Both the position numbers and the translations under genes were made by a program. Positions 1 to 5,971 of a DNA stretch of 6,567 nucleotides are shown here, one piece after another. The DNA comes from Clostridia bacterium (lineage in GTDB: Bacteria > Bacillota_A > Clostridia > Oscillospirales > CAG-272), in contig JAFTHF010000271.1 in assembly GCA_017457545.1 (NCBI GenBank), positions 1 to 6,567 on the forward strand. The letters are read 5' to 3'. Within the stretch, counting starts at the first letter, position 1; the number at the start of each line of letters is the position of its first letter. Below the pieces are notes generated by a model, which worked only from the letters and a program-made list of their open reading frames with translations, was not told the DNA's origin and made no database searches.

Positions 1-1338
1 CATCCAGCCGCCTACGCCAAGGGCGATAATATTACCCATATAAAGTATTATACCTGCCAAGGGATATGAATAGTTATTGAAGATAGCAAGCTTTTTATTA
101 TTCTTCGCTACTCTTTTACTGCTCTTATGAAAGCGCTCAGTTTCCTCCTCTTCCTTGGAGAATGCCTTTACAACACGCATTCCCGAAAGGACGTCGGAAA
201 GAAGTCCGTTCATGCTTCTTTGACTTGAATAGTTTCTTGCGTGATATTTCATGCTTGTACGGTAGAACTTACGCAAAACTACAAAGAAGATAGGAATTGT
301 AATAAGTGACAGCGCTGCAAGCACAGGGTTCATAATGAACAGAATTATGCAAAGCACCGCTACCTGAACAATGTTTATAAAGAAGTAGGGCACACCGTCG
401 CAGAAGAAACCATAAATTGTGTTGGCATCATTGTTTACCTGTGTCATAAGTCCACCGGTCTGACGGCCGTTGAAGAAGCCCATTGAAAGCCTTTCGATAG
501 CCCCGAAGATGGTCATCTTAAGGTCATATACTACTCTTGCTGATATTACCGACGTAATATATCCGTTTATTATGTTGAATACCTGTAAAAGCAGCTTTGT
601 GCCCACAACAATAGTGATAACAAGTAAAATCTGTCCGTACAGCTTACCCTCAATATCAAGAACCTCATCATAGAAGAAGCCACTTGAAAAATAGGGTGCA
701 AGTATGCCCGCTGCGGTAAGAAGCACAAGAGATGCTATCATTATAGCTATAAATCTCTTGTATTTCTTCAAAAACATACCGAAGCGAGTAAACAGCTTAC
801 CTCTCTCCATACATTTAGGGCATACTCTTCTTCGCTTATCGGGGTATCTCATTCCACACTTGGGACAATGGTGGGCCTTTGGGTCATCCTCCGGCTCAAC
901 GCTAAAGTCCTTATCCTTAATATCGCCCTTTTTGATTTTGTTAAGATACTTTATAAAGAGCAGAGCTGAGCCCTTGCAGAAATTGGACATTGCTGAAATT
1001 AATATATAATTCCCGTCCTCGTCCTTAGCTGTCAGTCTTGCGCCGGACAAAAGCTCCTCTATTTTAAAGTCCTTTACCGATGAAAGAGAATATTCCGTAA
1101 AATCTCTTTCGTAAAAAATATTATCAAGGCCTCCTGTGGCACGGTTTTCCTTTGATACAAGTCCTGTGCTTCCCGACAAAGCATAAAGGGATTTATCGGT
1201 AGCTATAAGATATGTGTCGCAGAATACATGCTCCTTATCCATATCACAGTAGGCTGTAAGATATATATTATCTATGTCTACTCCCTTGCTATGTGCAATT
1301 TCAAGCACATATGAGGGCAGCTTTTCTATTTCAAACAT
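1..1338 (-). CDS. ABC exporter, permease part with N-terminal PH-like and zinc-ribbon region (partial)
   Basis: This frame is open for 446 codons from an ATG at 1338 and leaves the window before any stop, so the 3' part is missing. The start is supported by AAAGGAG nine bases upstream. Residues 1-155 are soluble and resemble a bacterial PH-like domain (fold assignment tentative). A zinc ribbon follows with C158/C161 and C172/C175, two CPKC knuckles ten residues apart. From about 195 comes a type I exporter membrane domain: TM1 about 195-217, TM2 about 233-258, the family signature FFNGRQTGGLMTQVNND at 288-304, TM3-4 about 316-355, the coupling segment GMRVVKAFSKEEEETERF at 386-403, and the start of TM5 at the edge. 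The ATP-binding domain expected at the C-terminus lies outside the window. It follows marR in one transcript, so a drug, peptide or lipid exporter induced by a MarR ligand is likely. The substrate is unknown. Many relatives work as heterodimers, so a partner gene may lie beyond the left edge. Confidence 0.9.
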   Translation of the reverse strand, partial: MFEIEKLPSYVLEIAHSKGVDIDNIYLTAYCDMDKEHVFCDTYLIATDKSLYALSGSTGLVSKENRATGGLDNIFYERDFTEYSLSSVKDFKIEELLSGARLTAKDEDGNYILISAMSNFCKGSALLFIKYLNKIKKGDIKDKDFSVEPEDDPKAHHCPKCGMRYPDKRRRVCPKCMERGKLFTRFGMFLKKYKRFIAIMIASLVLLTAAGILAPYFSSGFFYDEVLDIEGKLYGQILLVITIVVGTKLLLQVFNIINGYITSVISARVVYDLKMTIFGAIERLSMGFFNGRQTGGLMTQVNNDANTIYGFFCDGVPYFFINIVQVAVLCIILFIMNPVLAALSLITIPIFFVVLRKFYRTSMKYHARNYSSQRSMNGLLSDVLSGMRVVKAFSKEEEETERFHKSSKRVAKNNKKLAIFNNYSYPLAGIILYMGNIIALGVGGWM

Positions 1339-1365
1339 TTATAAAAGCTCCTTTATATGAATTCC

Positions 1366-1767
1366 TTATTCCTCTGCCTTGGCAAGCAAATCTATTAAAG
1401 CATCAAAATTATTTTCGCCAAGTCTTTTTTCCATTTCCATCATATAATTAATACGTCTTTGCTTAAGCTCATCTACTAAGGCAATACCCTCGTCAGTCGG
1501 CTTTATAAAAAAGCTTCGCTTATCGTCCTCGCAGGTCACCTTGTAAATATAACCCTTTTCCAAAAGGGTTTGTATATGGGCAGCAATCATTGCCTTGGAT
1601 ACCTCCATTATCTCGGAAAGCCTTAAGGGAGTAATATTTTCCTCCTTATCGGCAATAATGCTTAGCACCCTGATTTCACTCGGTCTTATAGGAAAGCCTC
1701 TGTGAAGCCTTCTGTACTCTCTGGAAATTCTTGAAAAGACTGCACTTGCGTTTATATACTTGTCCAT
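1366..1767 (-). CDS. MarR-family transcriptional regulator
   Basis: A 133-residue protein of typical MarR length. MarR proteins are dimeric winged-helix regulators that usually repress their own operon and release DNA when bound by a small molecule or oxidised. The winged-helix domain spans about residues 28-95. The recognition helix lies around SKAMIAAHIQTLLEKGYI (57-74), and the wing carries the usual acidic/basic turn EDDKR (80-84) before FFIKPTDEG. N- and C-terminal helices (1-25, 100-132) would form the dimer interface. It has one cysteine (C79), next to the wing, so a two-cysteine oxidation switch is unlikely. The start has AAGGAG six bases upstream. It is the first gene of a two-gene or longer unit with the ABC exporter, 27 bases away. 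Two 18-bp palindromes in its promoter are the likely autoregulatory operators. The ligand cannot be told from sequence. Confidence 0.95.
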   Translation of the reverse strand: MDKYINASAVFSRISREYRRLHRGFPIRPSEIRVLSIIADKEENITPLRLSEIMEVSKAMIAAHIQTLLEKGYIYKVTCEDDKRSFFIKPTDEGIALVDELKQRRINYMMEMEKRLGENNFDALIDLLAKAEE

Positions 1768-1788
1768 TGATATCTCCTTATTAAATTA

Positions 1789-1806
1789 AGTTCATCTACA
1801 TTAACT
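1789..1806. promoter_or_regulatory. Putative MarR operator 2, over the transcription start
   Basis: AGTTCA-TCTACA-TTAACT has the same 18-base layout as operator 1 with one mismatch between its arms (TTAACT instead of TGAACT). It begins immediately downstream of the -10 and covers the expected start near 1800. Centre-to-centre distance to operator 1 is 23 bases, about two helical turns, so two dimers could sit on nearly the same face of the DNA. Confidence 0.65.
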
Positions 1807-1835
1807 ATTATAGTTCATATAGGTGAACTTGTCAA
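1807..1835 (-). promoter_or_regulatory. Consensus sigma-A promoter of marR-ABC operon
   Basis: Read on the minus strand, TTGACA (1835-1830) and TATAAT (1812-1807) are separated by exactly 17 bases, a perfect match to the housekeeping consensus in both boxes and in spacing. Transcription should begin near 1800, giving a leader of about 33 bases before the marR ATG. Such a strong core promoter would need repression, and the overlapping palindromes supply the sites. The DNA upstream of the -35 (about 1849-1866) is AT-rich and could act as an UP element (inference). Confidence 0.88.
1812..1829. promoter_or_regulatory. Putative MarR operator 1, within the promoter spacer
   Basis: AGTTCA-TATAGG-TGAACT is an inverted repeat with two perfect 6-base arms and a 6-base centre. 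It occupies the 17-base spacer between -35 and -10 and shares one base with the -10. Size and symmetry fit MarR-family sites. Assignment to the adjacent MarR is by position and family habit, not by experiment. Confidence 0.75.
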
Positions 1836-1848
1836 TATGCTACGCATA
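1836..1848. repeat. Small inverted repeat abutting the marR -35
   Basis: TATGC-TAC-GCATA has perfect 5-base arms around 3 bases and directly abuts the -35 box on its upstream side. It could be a further protein site, but so short a repeat in AT-rich DNA can arise by chance. No function is assigned. Confidence 0.3.
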
Positions 1849-1866
1849 AAAAATGTACATATTTAT

Positions 1867-1904
1867 AAAAAAAAGGAAGCTCCGTGACAAATTGCCACGG
1901 AGCC
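1867..1904 (-). terminator. Intrinsic terminator after the GH29 gene
   Basis: On the minus strand an 8-bp GC-rich stem, GCTCCGTG pairing with CACGGAGC (1896-1903 with 1879-1886, 9-base loop), is followed by TTCC and then eight T (1874-1867). It starts 9 bases past the GH29 stop at 1913. It should end the regulator-GH92-GH29 transcript and insulate the marR promoter, whose -35 lies about 32 bases further on. Confidence 0.92.
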
Positions 1905-1912
1905 ATATCTGA

Positions 1913-3226
1913 TTATTTAAGAAATACCTCAATTACGGGAACTAAGGTGTTTGGCTGAATTGCAGGAATTTGGAAGGCTACAAGTCCCTTCTTTTCTGTT
2001 CTTGCTTCGCTGAAGTGAGCAACAGCATCAACGGTGTAACGAACCTCGCTTGCGTCATTCAGGAACTGAGCATAATCAATCTTATCAGCAAGATTATCAA
2101 ACTCAAGGAATGCGTAGGGGTACTCAATCAAGTGAATATAAAGACGCTTTCCGTCTGCACTTTGTGTAAGGCGTGTACCTCTTGGCGCCTTGAATTCCGG
2201 CTCTGCCATGGTGCAGCCGTAAATTGAACGGCTGTTATATTTCATCCAGTCTGCGTATACCTTAAGTGCGTTTTCTGCTCTGTAATCAAGATATCCACGG
2301 GCAGTAGGACCTACATTCATAAGAAGGTTACCACCTATGCAAACTGTGTTAATAAGCATTTCAATAAGCATCTTAGGTGTTTTCCAGGTCTGCTCATCTC
2401 TGTAATATCCCCAGGAGCCTGAGAAGGTCTGGCATGCCTCCCATGTAACAAGCTCACCTGTTTTAGGATGCTTTACCCATTCAAGCATCTGATACTGCTC
2501 AGGTGTCCAGAGGTCCTGCTCAAGATCGGAGCGATTGTCGATTATAAGATGGGGCTGAAGCGCTCTTGCAGTTTTGATAAGCTCCTCGGATTCCCAGTCG
2601 TCCTTGCCCTTGCCGTTCATCCAGTCTGGGTAATTGGGATCCTTGTTGGGATAAGAAAAATCAAACCAAAGAATATCAATTTTACCGTAATTTGTAAGAA
2701 GCTCCGTTACCTGATCTCTCATATACTTGGCATATTTCTTCATATCTCTGCCCTCGTTCTGCTCCTTTGCGTCCTTATCGAAGCGACGGGGGTGGATTGC
2801 GTCAATGGTGAAGTCGGGATGGTGCCAGTCAATAAGTGAATAGTAGAAGCCCACCTTAAGACCCTCAGCACGGAATGCATCAACATACTCCTTAATAAGA
2901 TCACGTCCTGCAGGTGTATTTGTGCATTTGTAGTCTGTATGTTTGGTATCGAACATACAGAATCCCTCATGATGCTTTGTAGTCATAACGGCATACTTCA
3001 TTCCCGCAGCCTTAGCCTGTCTTGCCCATTCCTTTGCATCGTAAAGGTCGGGGTCAAAGTACTTAAAATACTTATCATAATTTTCATCCTTGATGCACTC
3101 ATGGTGCTTTACCCATTCGTGTCTTGCGGGCATTGCGTAAAGTCCCCAGTGAATGAACATACCGAAGCGATCCATTCTGAACCATTCGGTATCGCCCGGT
3201 GTTTTTCTTGTTACGTAGCTTGACAT
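1913..3226 (-). CDS. GH29 alpha-L-fucosidase, cytoplasmic
   Basis: A 437-residue glycoside hydrolase of family GH29, a retaining enzyme that releases terminal alpha-L-fucose from glycans. The catalytic (beta/alpha)8-like domain covers about 10-340 and a beta-sandwich domain the rest. Visible family motifs are FGMFIHWGLY (21-30), TTKHHEGFCMFDTKHTDY (82-99, the H85/H86 fucose-binding pair), GFYYSLIDWH (126-135), and ILWFDFSYP (185-193), where D189 is the predicted nucleophile. WEAC...SGSWGY (262-274) holds E263, a candidate acid/base; that residue is poorly conserved in the family, so this part is inference. GGNLLMNVGPTARG (298-311) completes the set. There is no signal peptide or membrane segment, so it should act on imported oligosaccharides. 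The start has AAGGAG. It begins 14 bases after the GH92 stop and ends before a strong terminator, making it the last gene of the unit. Linkage preference cannot be read from sequence. Confidence 0.95.
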   Translation of the reverse strand: MSSYVTRKTPGDTEWFRMDRFGMFIHWGLYAMPARHEWVKHHECIKDENYDKYFKYFDPDLYDAKEWARQAKAAGMKYAVMTTKHHEGFCMFDTKHTDYKCTNTPAGRDLIKEYVDAFRAEGLKVGFYYSLIDWHHPDFTIDAIHPRRFDKDAKEQNEGRDMKKYAKYMRDQVTELLTNYGKIDILWFDFSYPNKDPNYPDWMNGKGKDDWESEELIKTARALQPHLIIDNRSDLEQDLWTPEQYQMLEWVKHPKTGELVTWEACQTFSGSWGYYRDEQTWKTPKMLIEMLINTVCIGGNLLMNVGPTARGYLDYRAENALKVYADWMKYNSRSIYGCTMAEPEFKAPRGTRLTQSADGKRLYIHLIEYPYAFLEFDNLADKIDYAQFLNDASEVRYTVDAVAHFSEARTEKKGLVAFQIPAIQPNTLVPVIEVFLK

Positions 3227-3243
3227 AATATTCTCCTTTATTA
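3227..3243 (-). promoter_or_regulatory. GH92/GH29 junction: stop codon abutting the ribosome site
   Basis: The minus strand reads TAATAAAGGAGAATATT before the GH29 ATG: the GH92 stop, then directly AAAGGAG. With only 14 bases between genes, a ribosome finishing GH92 could restart on GH29, consistent with coupled translation. No separate promoter or terminator fits here. Confidence 0.75.
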
Positions 3244-5214
3244 TACGGAAGGCTTGTTTCCGTTTATTTTTATTTCATCAAAAAGTGGGGGGATGTGTAC
3301 ATATTCTCTCTTTCCGGGGCAAATCGGATATATGCCAAGGCAAGAGAAAATATACCATGCAGCCATAGAGCCGTTATCCTCATCTCCGGGGAAGCCGTCG
3401 GGAGTCGCAGAAAACAAATCGCACATAGATTTTACTATACTTGCGCATTTTTCTGTTTCACCAAGGTATCCGTAAAGATAAGGTATATGGAATGAGGGCT
3501 GATTTGAAATGGCGCACTGACCGAAATCAACCTGTGCCATTTCTGTCATCTCATGTATTTCTCCGCCGTAGCCGTGAACACGGTATTTAGGCGGTGTATT
3601 AAACAGCTCATCAAGCTTTGAAATAAGCTTATCCTTACCACCGTACAGCTGACAAAGTCCTTCAATATCGTGGGGTACCCAGAAGGAATTTTGCCATGCA
3701 GAGCCCTCAGTGTAGTCACCACCCCACATACAGGGGTCAAAGTCCTCGGACATATTTCCGTTTTCGTCACGTCCACGCATAAAGCCAGCTTCTTTGTCAA
3801 ATATGTTTTTATAGTTATCTGCTCTTTCTATATACTCGCTGTATATATCATCGTAGCCAAGCTCCCTTGCTACTGTTGCTATACACCAGTCACCGTAGGC
3901 AGCGTCAAGAGTAAGATTTACGCTCTCTTTTTGCAAATTTTTCGGTACGTATCCGTATTTTTTGTACGCAAGGGCGCCGTTTCTGCCGTATCGACGGTCC
4001 TTTGATTCGTTGTTTGCGTGGTGAAGCATTCCCAAAAGCGCCTCATTCCAAAGTGATTTATCACCTATCTTATGTACAACTGCGTCAGCAATTGTAGCAT
4101 CAATCAAGGTGCTTGGCATACAGCCGACCTCGCCGATGGAAATCCATCTTGGAAGCCAGCCACATTCAAGATAATCATTTACAAACCCACGAAGCATAGA
4201 GGCGTATTCGTCTTTTGCAATAAGTGCGTAAAGAGGATATGCTGTCCTTGCTGTGTCCCAAAAGCCGTTATCGGTGTAGCGAACTCCTGAACGTGTTTTG
4301 CCGTCAAATGGGGTATAGTGAACCTCTCTGCCCTCCTTATCAAGCTCATATGCCTTGTGAGGAAACAAAAATACACGGTATAGGCAAGAATAAAAGGTGG
4401 ATAATCGACACGTATCCTCGCTTTTTACTTCGATTCGATGTAGCTTTTCCTCCCAAATGCTTTCTGCTTTGTCCTTAAGCTCATCAAAGGAAGCGTTACA
4501 CTCCCTATCAAGAGCAAGAAGCGCCATTTCCTCGCTTATATATGAGGTGGCAATATATATTTCTGTTACCTTATTAATTAAGGGAATATGAATGCAAAGG
4601 GTGTTGTCCTCTCCCTTTGTGTAAACTCCTACTTTATCCACACCTCCCTCGGGGAATTTAACTGCAAAGTACATTTTAAAGTCCTTTGCATCGTCCTGAG
4701 AGTGGCCGTCGTTTGTACCGAAAAGTATATTTCTTTCCCTATCATAACGGTAGGTGTAGCTGCCCATTATAGGTAAAAATGAAAGGTATCTTTTTCTTTC
4801 GTCCTCAAAGCTTAAGCGTAGCGCTCCTCCTCTTTCCGTGGGAGTAAGCTCTATGGTGCAATCGGAGCGAAGATGCTTTATCTTAAGATAATGAGGCATC
4901 ATTACAGCATCCTTAATGCGATAGCCCGAATGGGCACCCTCCGGTGTATCCGAAATTATATCGCTTTGTGGGGACATTAAAAATGTGCCGTAATCTCTTA
5001 TCCAAGGGCTTGGTTGATGGGTAAGACGAATGCCCTCAAGGTATGGTGCGTCAGGGTCAAAAAACCAGCTTTCCTCATTTACTCTTCTCTCGCTTTGAGG
5101 TGCAAAGGCACACATACCAAAGGGTAACTGTATAAGTGGCAGAGTGTTGCCGTTTGAATATCTCATACGGGAACGGGTGCCCATTTTTATATTTACATAG
5201 TCTAAATATTTCAT
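3241..5214 (-). CDS. GH92 alpha-mannosidase, cytoplasmic, short C-terminus
   Basis: A 657-residue glycoside hydrolase of family GH92, calcium-dependent inverting exo-alpha-mannosidases acting on high-mannose N-glycans or related mannosides. The N-terminal beta-sandwich runs to about 250, with GNT (22-24), PFGM (31-34) and DYGTFLMSP (74-82). An (alpha/alpha)6 domain follows with DNGFWDTART (315-324), YTEGSAWQNSFWVPHD (501-516), NQPSFHIPYLYGYLG (571-585) and GFPGDEDNGSMAAWYIFSCLGIYP (607-630, key residues D611, D613 and W620). By analogy with characterised Bacteroides enzymes, E503 would be the acid and D611/D613 the base pair. Glu rather than Gln at 503 favours an ordinary mannosidase over the mannose-phosphate type (from memory of the family). 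No signal peptide is present. The protein stops soon after PLFDEIKING, where most relatives continue for roughly 50 or more residues. The TAA directly precedes the GH29 ribosome site. The start is set by AAGGAG overlapping the preceding stop. Confidence 0.94.
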   Translation of the reverse strand: MKYLDYVNIKMGTRSRMRYSNGNTLPLIQLPFGMCAFAPQSERRVNEESWFFDPDAPYLEGIRLTHQPSPWIRDYGTFLMSPQSDIISDTPEGAHSGYRIKDAVMMPHYLKIKHLRSDCTIELTPTERGGALRLSFEDERKRYLSFLPIMGSYTYRYDRERNILFGTNDGHSQDDAKDFKMYFAVKFPEGGVDKVGVYTKGEDNTLCIHIPLINKVTEIYIATSYISEEMALLALDRECNASFDELKDKAESIWEEKLHRIEVKSEDTCRLSTFYSCLYRVFLFPHKAYELDKEGREVHYTPFDGKTRSGVRYTDNGFWDTARTAYPLYALIAKDEYASMLRGFVNDYLECGWLPRWISIGEVGCMPSTLIDATIADAVVHKIGDKSLWNEALLGMLHHANNESKDRRYGRNGALAYKKYGYVPKNLQKESVNLTLDAAYGDWCIATVARELGYDDIYSEYIERADNYKNIFDKEAGFMRGRDENGNMSEDFDPCMWGGDYTEGSAWQNSFWVPHDIEGLCQLYGGKDKLISKLDELFNTPPKYRVHGYGGEIHEMTEMAQVDFGQCAISNQPSFHIPYLYGYLGETEKCASIVKSMCDLFSATPDGFPGDEDNGSMAAWYIFSCLGIYPICPGKREYVHIPPLFDEIKINGNKPSV

Positions 5215-5226
5215 GGTTTCTCCTTA
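5215..5226 (-). promoter_or_regulatory. Regulator/GH92 junction: TAAGGAG overlapping stop and ribosome site
   Basis: The minus strand reads TAAGGAGAAACC before the GH92 ATG, so the regulator's stop codon TAA is part of the Shine-Dalgarno sequence AAGGAG. The 9-base gap leaves no room for a promoter. This fixes the GH92 start and argues for co-transcription and coupled translation of regulator and mannosidase. Confidence 0.8.
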
Positions 5227-5883
5227 CAGTAGCTTAAATGTACTGTTTTTGCACTCAAGAACTCCCTCACGTCTCAGCTTACTTATTTCAGCAGACAAGC
5301 CGCTTCTGTCAACCTCAAGAAAGTCGGCAAGCTCCTGTCTGTCATAGGGGATTGTAAAGGTGGTTTTGCCTGTTTTCTTAGCCTGCATTGAAAGATATGC
5401 AATAAGCTTTTCTCTTGTGGAGCGCTTAGAAATTATTTCTATTTTCTGATTCAGAGCAATATTACTTGCGCTGACAGCCTTTAAAAGATTAAATATCATT
5501 TGATTGTGAAAGGCACAGGCATTGGAGCAGGTGTGCATAAGACAGTGAATGTCTATAACCATTATTTCTCCGTCCTCACGTGCCACAATATCAACGGGAC
5601 TGCTTTTAAGCTCGGCACAGGCAAAGCTTTCGCCAAACAGCTCCGAGGGGAGAATGCTTGACACAATGCTACGGTTACCCTCGTAATCCGTACGGGTTAT
5701 CTGTATTGCGCCTGACAAAACTATTCCCACATCGGCACAGCTTTCGCCCTCATAGGCGATAACCTCATCACGGCTGACCTGTCTTACCTTGGCACGGATA
5801 CAGCCAAGCATGGGAATAAGATTTTCATTTTCTATATCGCAAAAAAGAGGACATTTTCTTAAAACTTCATAATATTTTTGCAT
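5224..5883 (-). CDS. Crp/Fnr-family transcriptional regulator, cysteine-rich, redox type
   Basis: A 219-residue regulator of usual Crp/Fnr length. The effector (cNMP-like) domain spans about 15-120, with the glycine turns YEGESCADVGIVLSGAIQI (44-62) and FGESFACAELKSSP (83-96). The dimer helix is about 115-150. The winged helix is about 150-215, with FTIPYDRQELADFLEVDRSG (176-195) then LSAEISKLRREGVLE (196-210). At the phosphate-binding loop the Arg that cAMP receptors use (the RS pair) is replaced by Ser (S94-S95), so cAMP binding is unlikely. It also lacks the N-terminal four-cysteine cluster of E. coli FNR. Nine cysteines occur, notably C11, C15 and the trio C114, C119, C123, a pattern common in clostridial homologues and suggestive of a redox or metal sensor (inference). 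It is divergent from an iron-sulfur gene and heads the GH92-GH29 unit. The start has GGAGG. Confidence 0.93.
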   Translation of the reverse strand: MQKYYEVLRKCPLFCDIENENLIPMLGCIRAKVRQVSRDEVIAYEGESCADVGIVLSGAIQITRTDYEGNRSIVSSILPSELFGESFACAELKSSPVDIVAREDGEIMVIDIHCLMHTCSNACAFHNQMIFNLLKAVSASNIALNQKIEIISKRSTREKLIAYLSMQAKKTGKTTFTIPYDRQELADFLEVDRSGLSAEISKLRREGVLECKNSTFKLL

Positions 5884-5894
5884 AAACCCCTCCG

Positions 5895-5910
5895 TGTTGA
5901 AAATTCAACA
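5895..5910. promoter_or_regulatory. Palindromic operator with Crp/Fnr-box geometry
   Basis: TGTTGAAAATTCAACA has perfect 7-base arms around a central AA. Read as TGTTG-N6-CAACA it has the 5-6-5 layout of Crp/Fnr-family boxes. It lies between the regulator and the iron-sulfur gene. It overlaps the likely -35 of the plus-strand promoter and falls just downstream of the likely minus-strand start. It is the obvious candidate site for the adjacent regulator, which could activate rightward and repress leftward transcription. Binding is inferred. Confidence 0.7.
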
Positions 5911-5937
5911 TACTTTCTGATTTCATTATAATACAAT
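5905..5937 (+). promoter_or_regulatory. Promoter of the iron-sulfur protein gene
   Basis: TATAAT at 5927-5932 is a perfect -10. The best -35 at 16-base spacing is TCAACA (5905-5910, 4 of 6), lying inside the palindrome, so activation rather than a strong constitutive start is plausible. An alternative -10, TACAAT at 5932-5937, would put the start near 5944 and the palindrome centre at about -41.5, the classic class II activator position. The choice cannot be settled from sequence. The -10 shares ATTATAAT (5925-5932) with the opposite promoter. Confidence 0.6.
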
Positions 5938-5953
5938 ATAAATGTAAAATCAA
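5925..5953 (-). promoter_or_regulatory. Promoter of regulator-GH92-GH29 unit
   Basis: On the minus strand TTGATT (5953-5948, 4 of 6 consensus) and TATAAT (5930-5925, 6 of 6) are separated by 17 bases. Transcription would start near 5918, leaving about 35 bases of leader that includes the 5895-5910 palindrome and then GGAGGGG just before the ATG at 5883. Confidence 0.68.
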
Positions 5954-5971
5954 TAAGCCAAGGAGAATTTT

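Noticed and set aside
704..1009. Plus-strand open frame of 101 codons opposite the ABC exporter
   Set aside because: It is the antisense shadow of the zinc-ribbon and first membrane region, whose own frame is open for 446 codons with exporter signatures.
1339..1365. Terminator or separate promoter between marR and the ABC gene
   Set aside because: The 27-base gap holds only a ribosome site; there is no GC-rich stem with a T-run and no -35/-10 pair, so co-transcription is the simpler reading.
2468..2839. Plus-strand open frame of 123 codons inside the GH29 gene
   Set aside because: It is antisense to the fucosidase catalytic domain, starts without a Shine-Dalgarno site, and its hydrophobic composition is what antisense reading of this coding sequence would give.
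2740..2970. Minus-strand open frame of 76 codons overlapping GH29
   Set aside because: It is out of frame with the fucosidase, which is continuous across this stretch with intact motifs; there is no sign of a frameshift.
3670..4005. Plus-strand open frame of 111 codons inside the GH92 gene
   Set aside because: It runs antisense to a GH92 region with clear family motifs, has no ribosome site and its product shows no recognisable features.
5884..5971. Riboswitch or small RNA in the divergent intergenic region
   Set aside because: Only 88 bases are available, and they are filled by two promoters, a palindrome and two ribosome sites; no stable GC-rich structure is seen.
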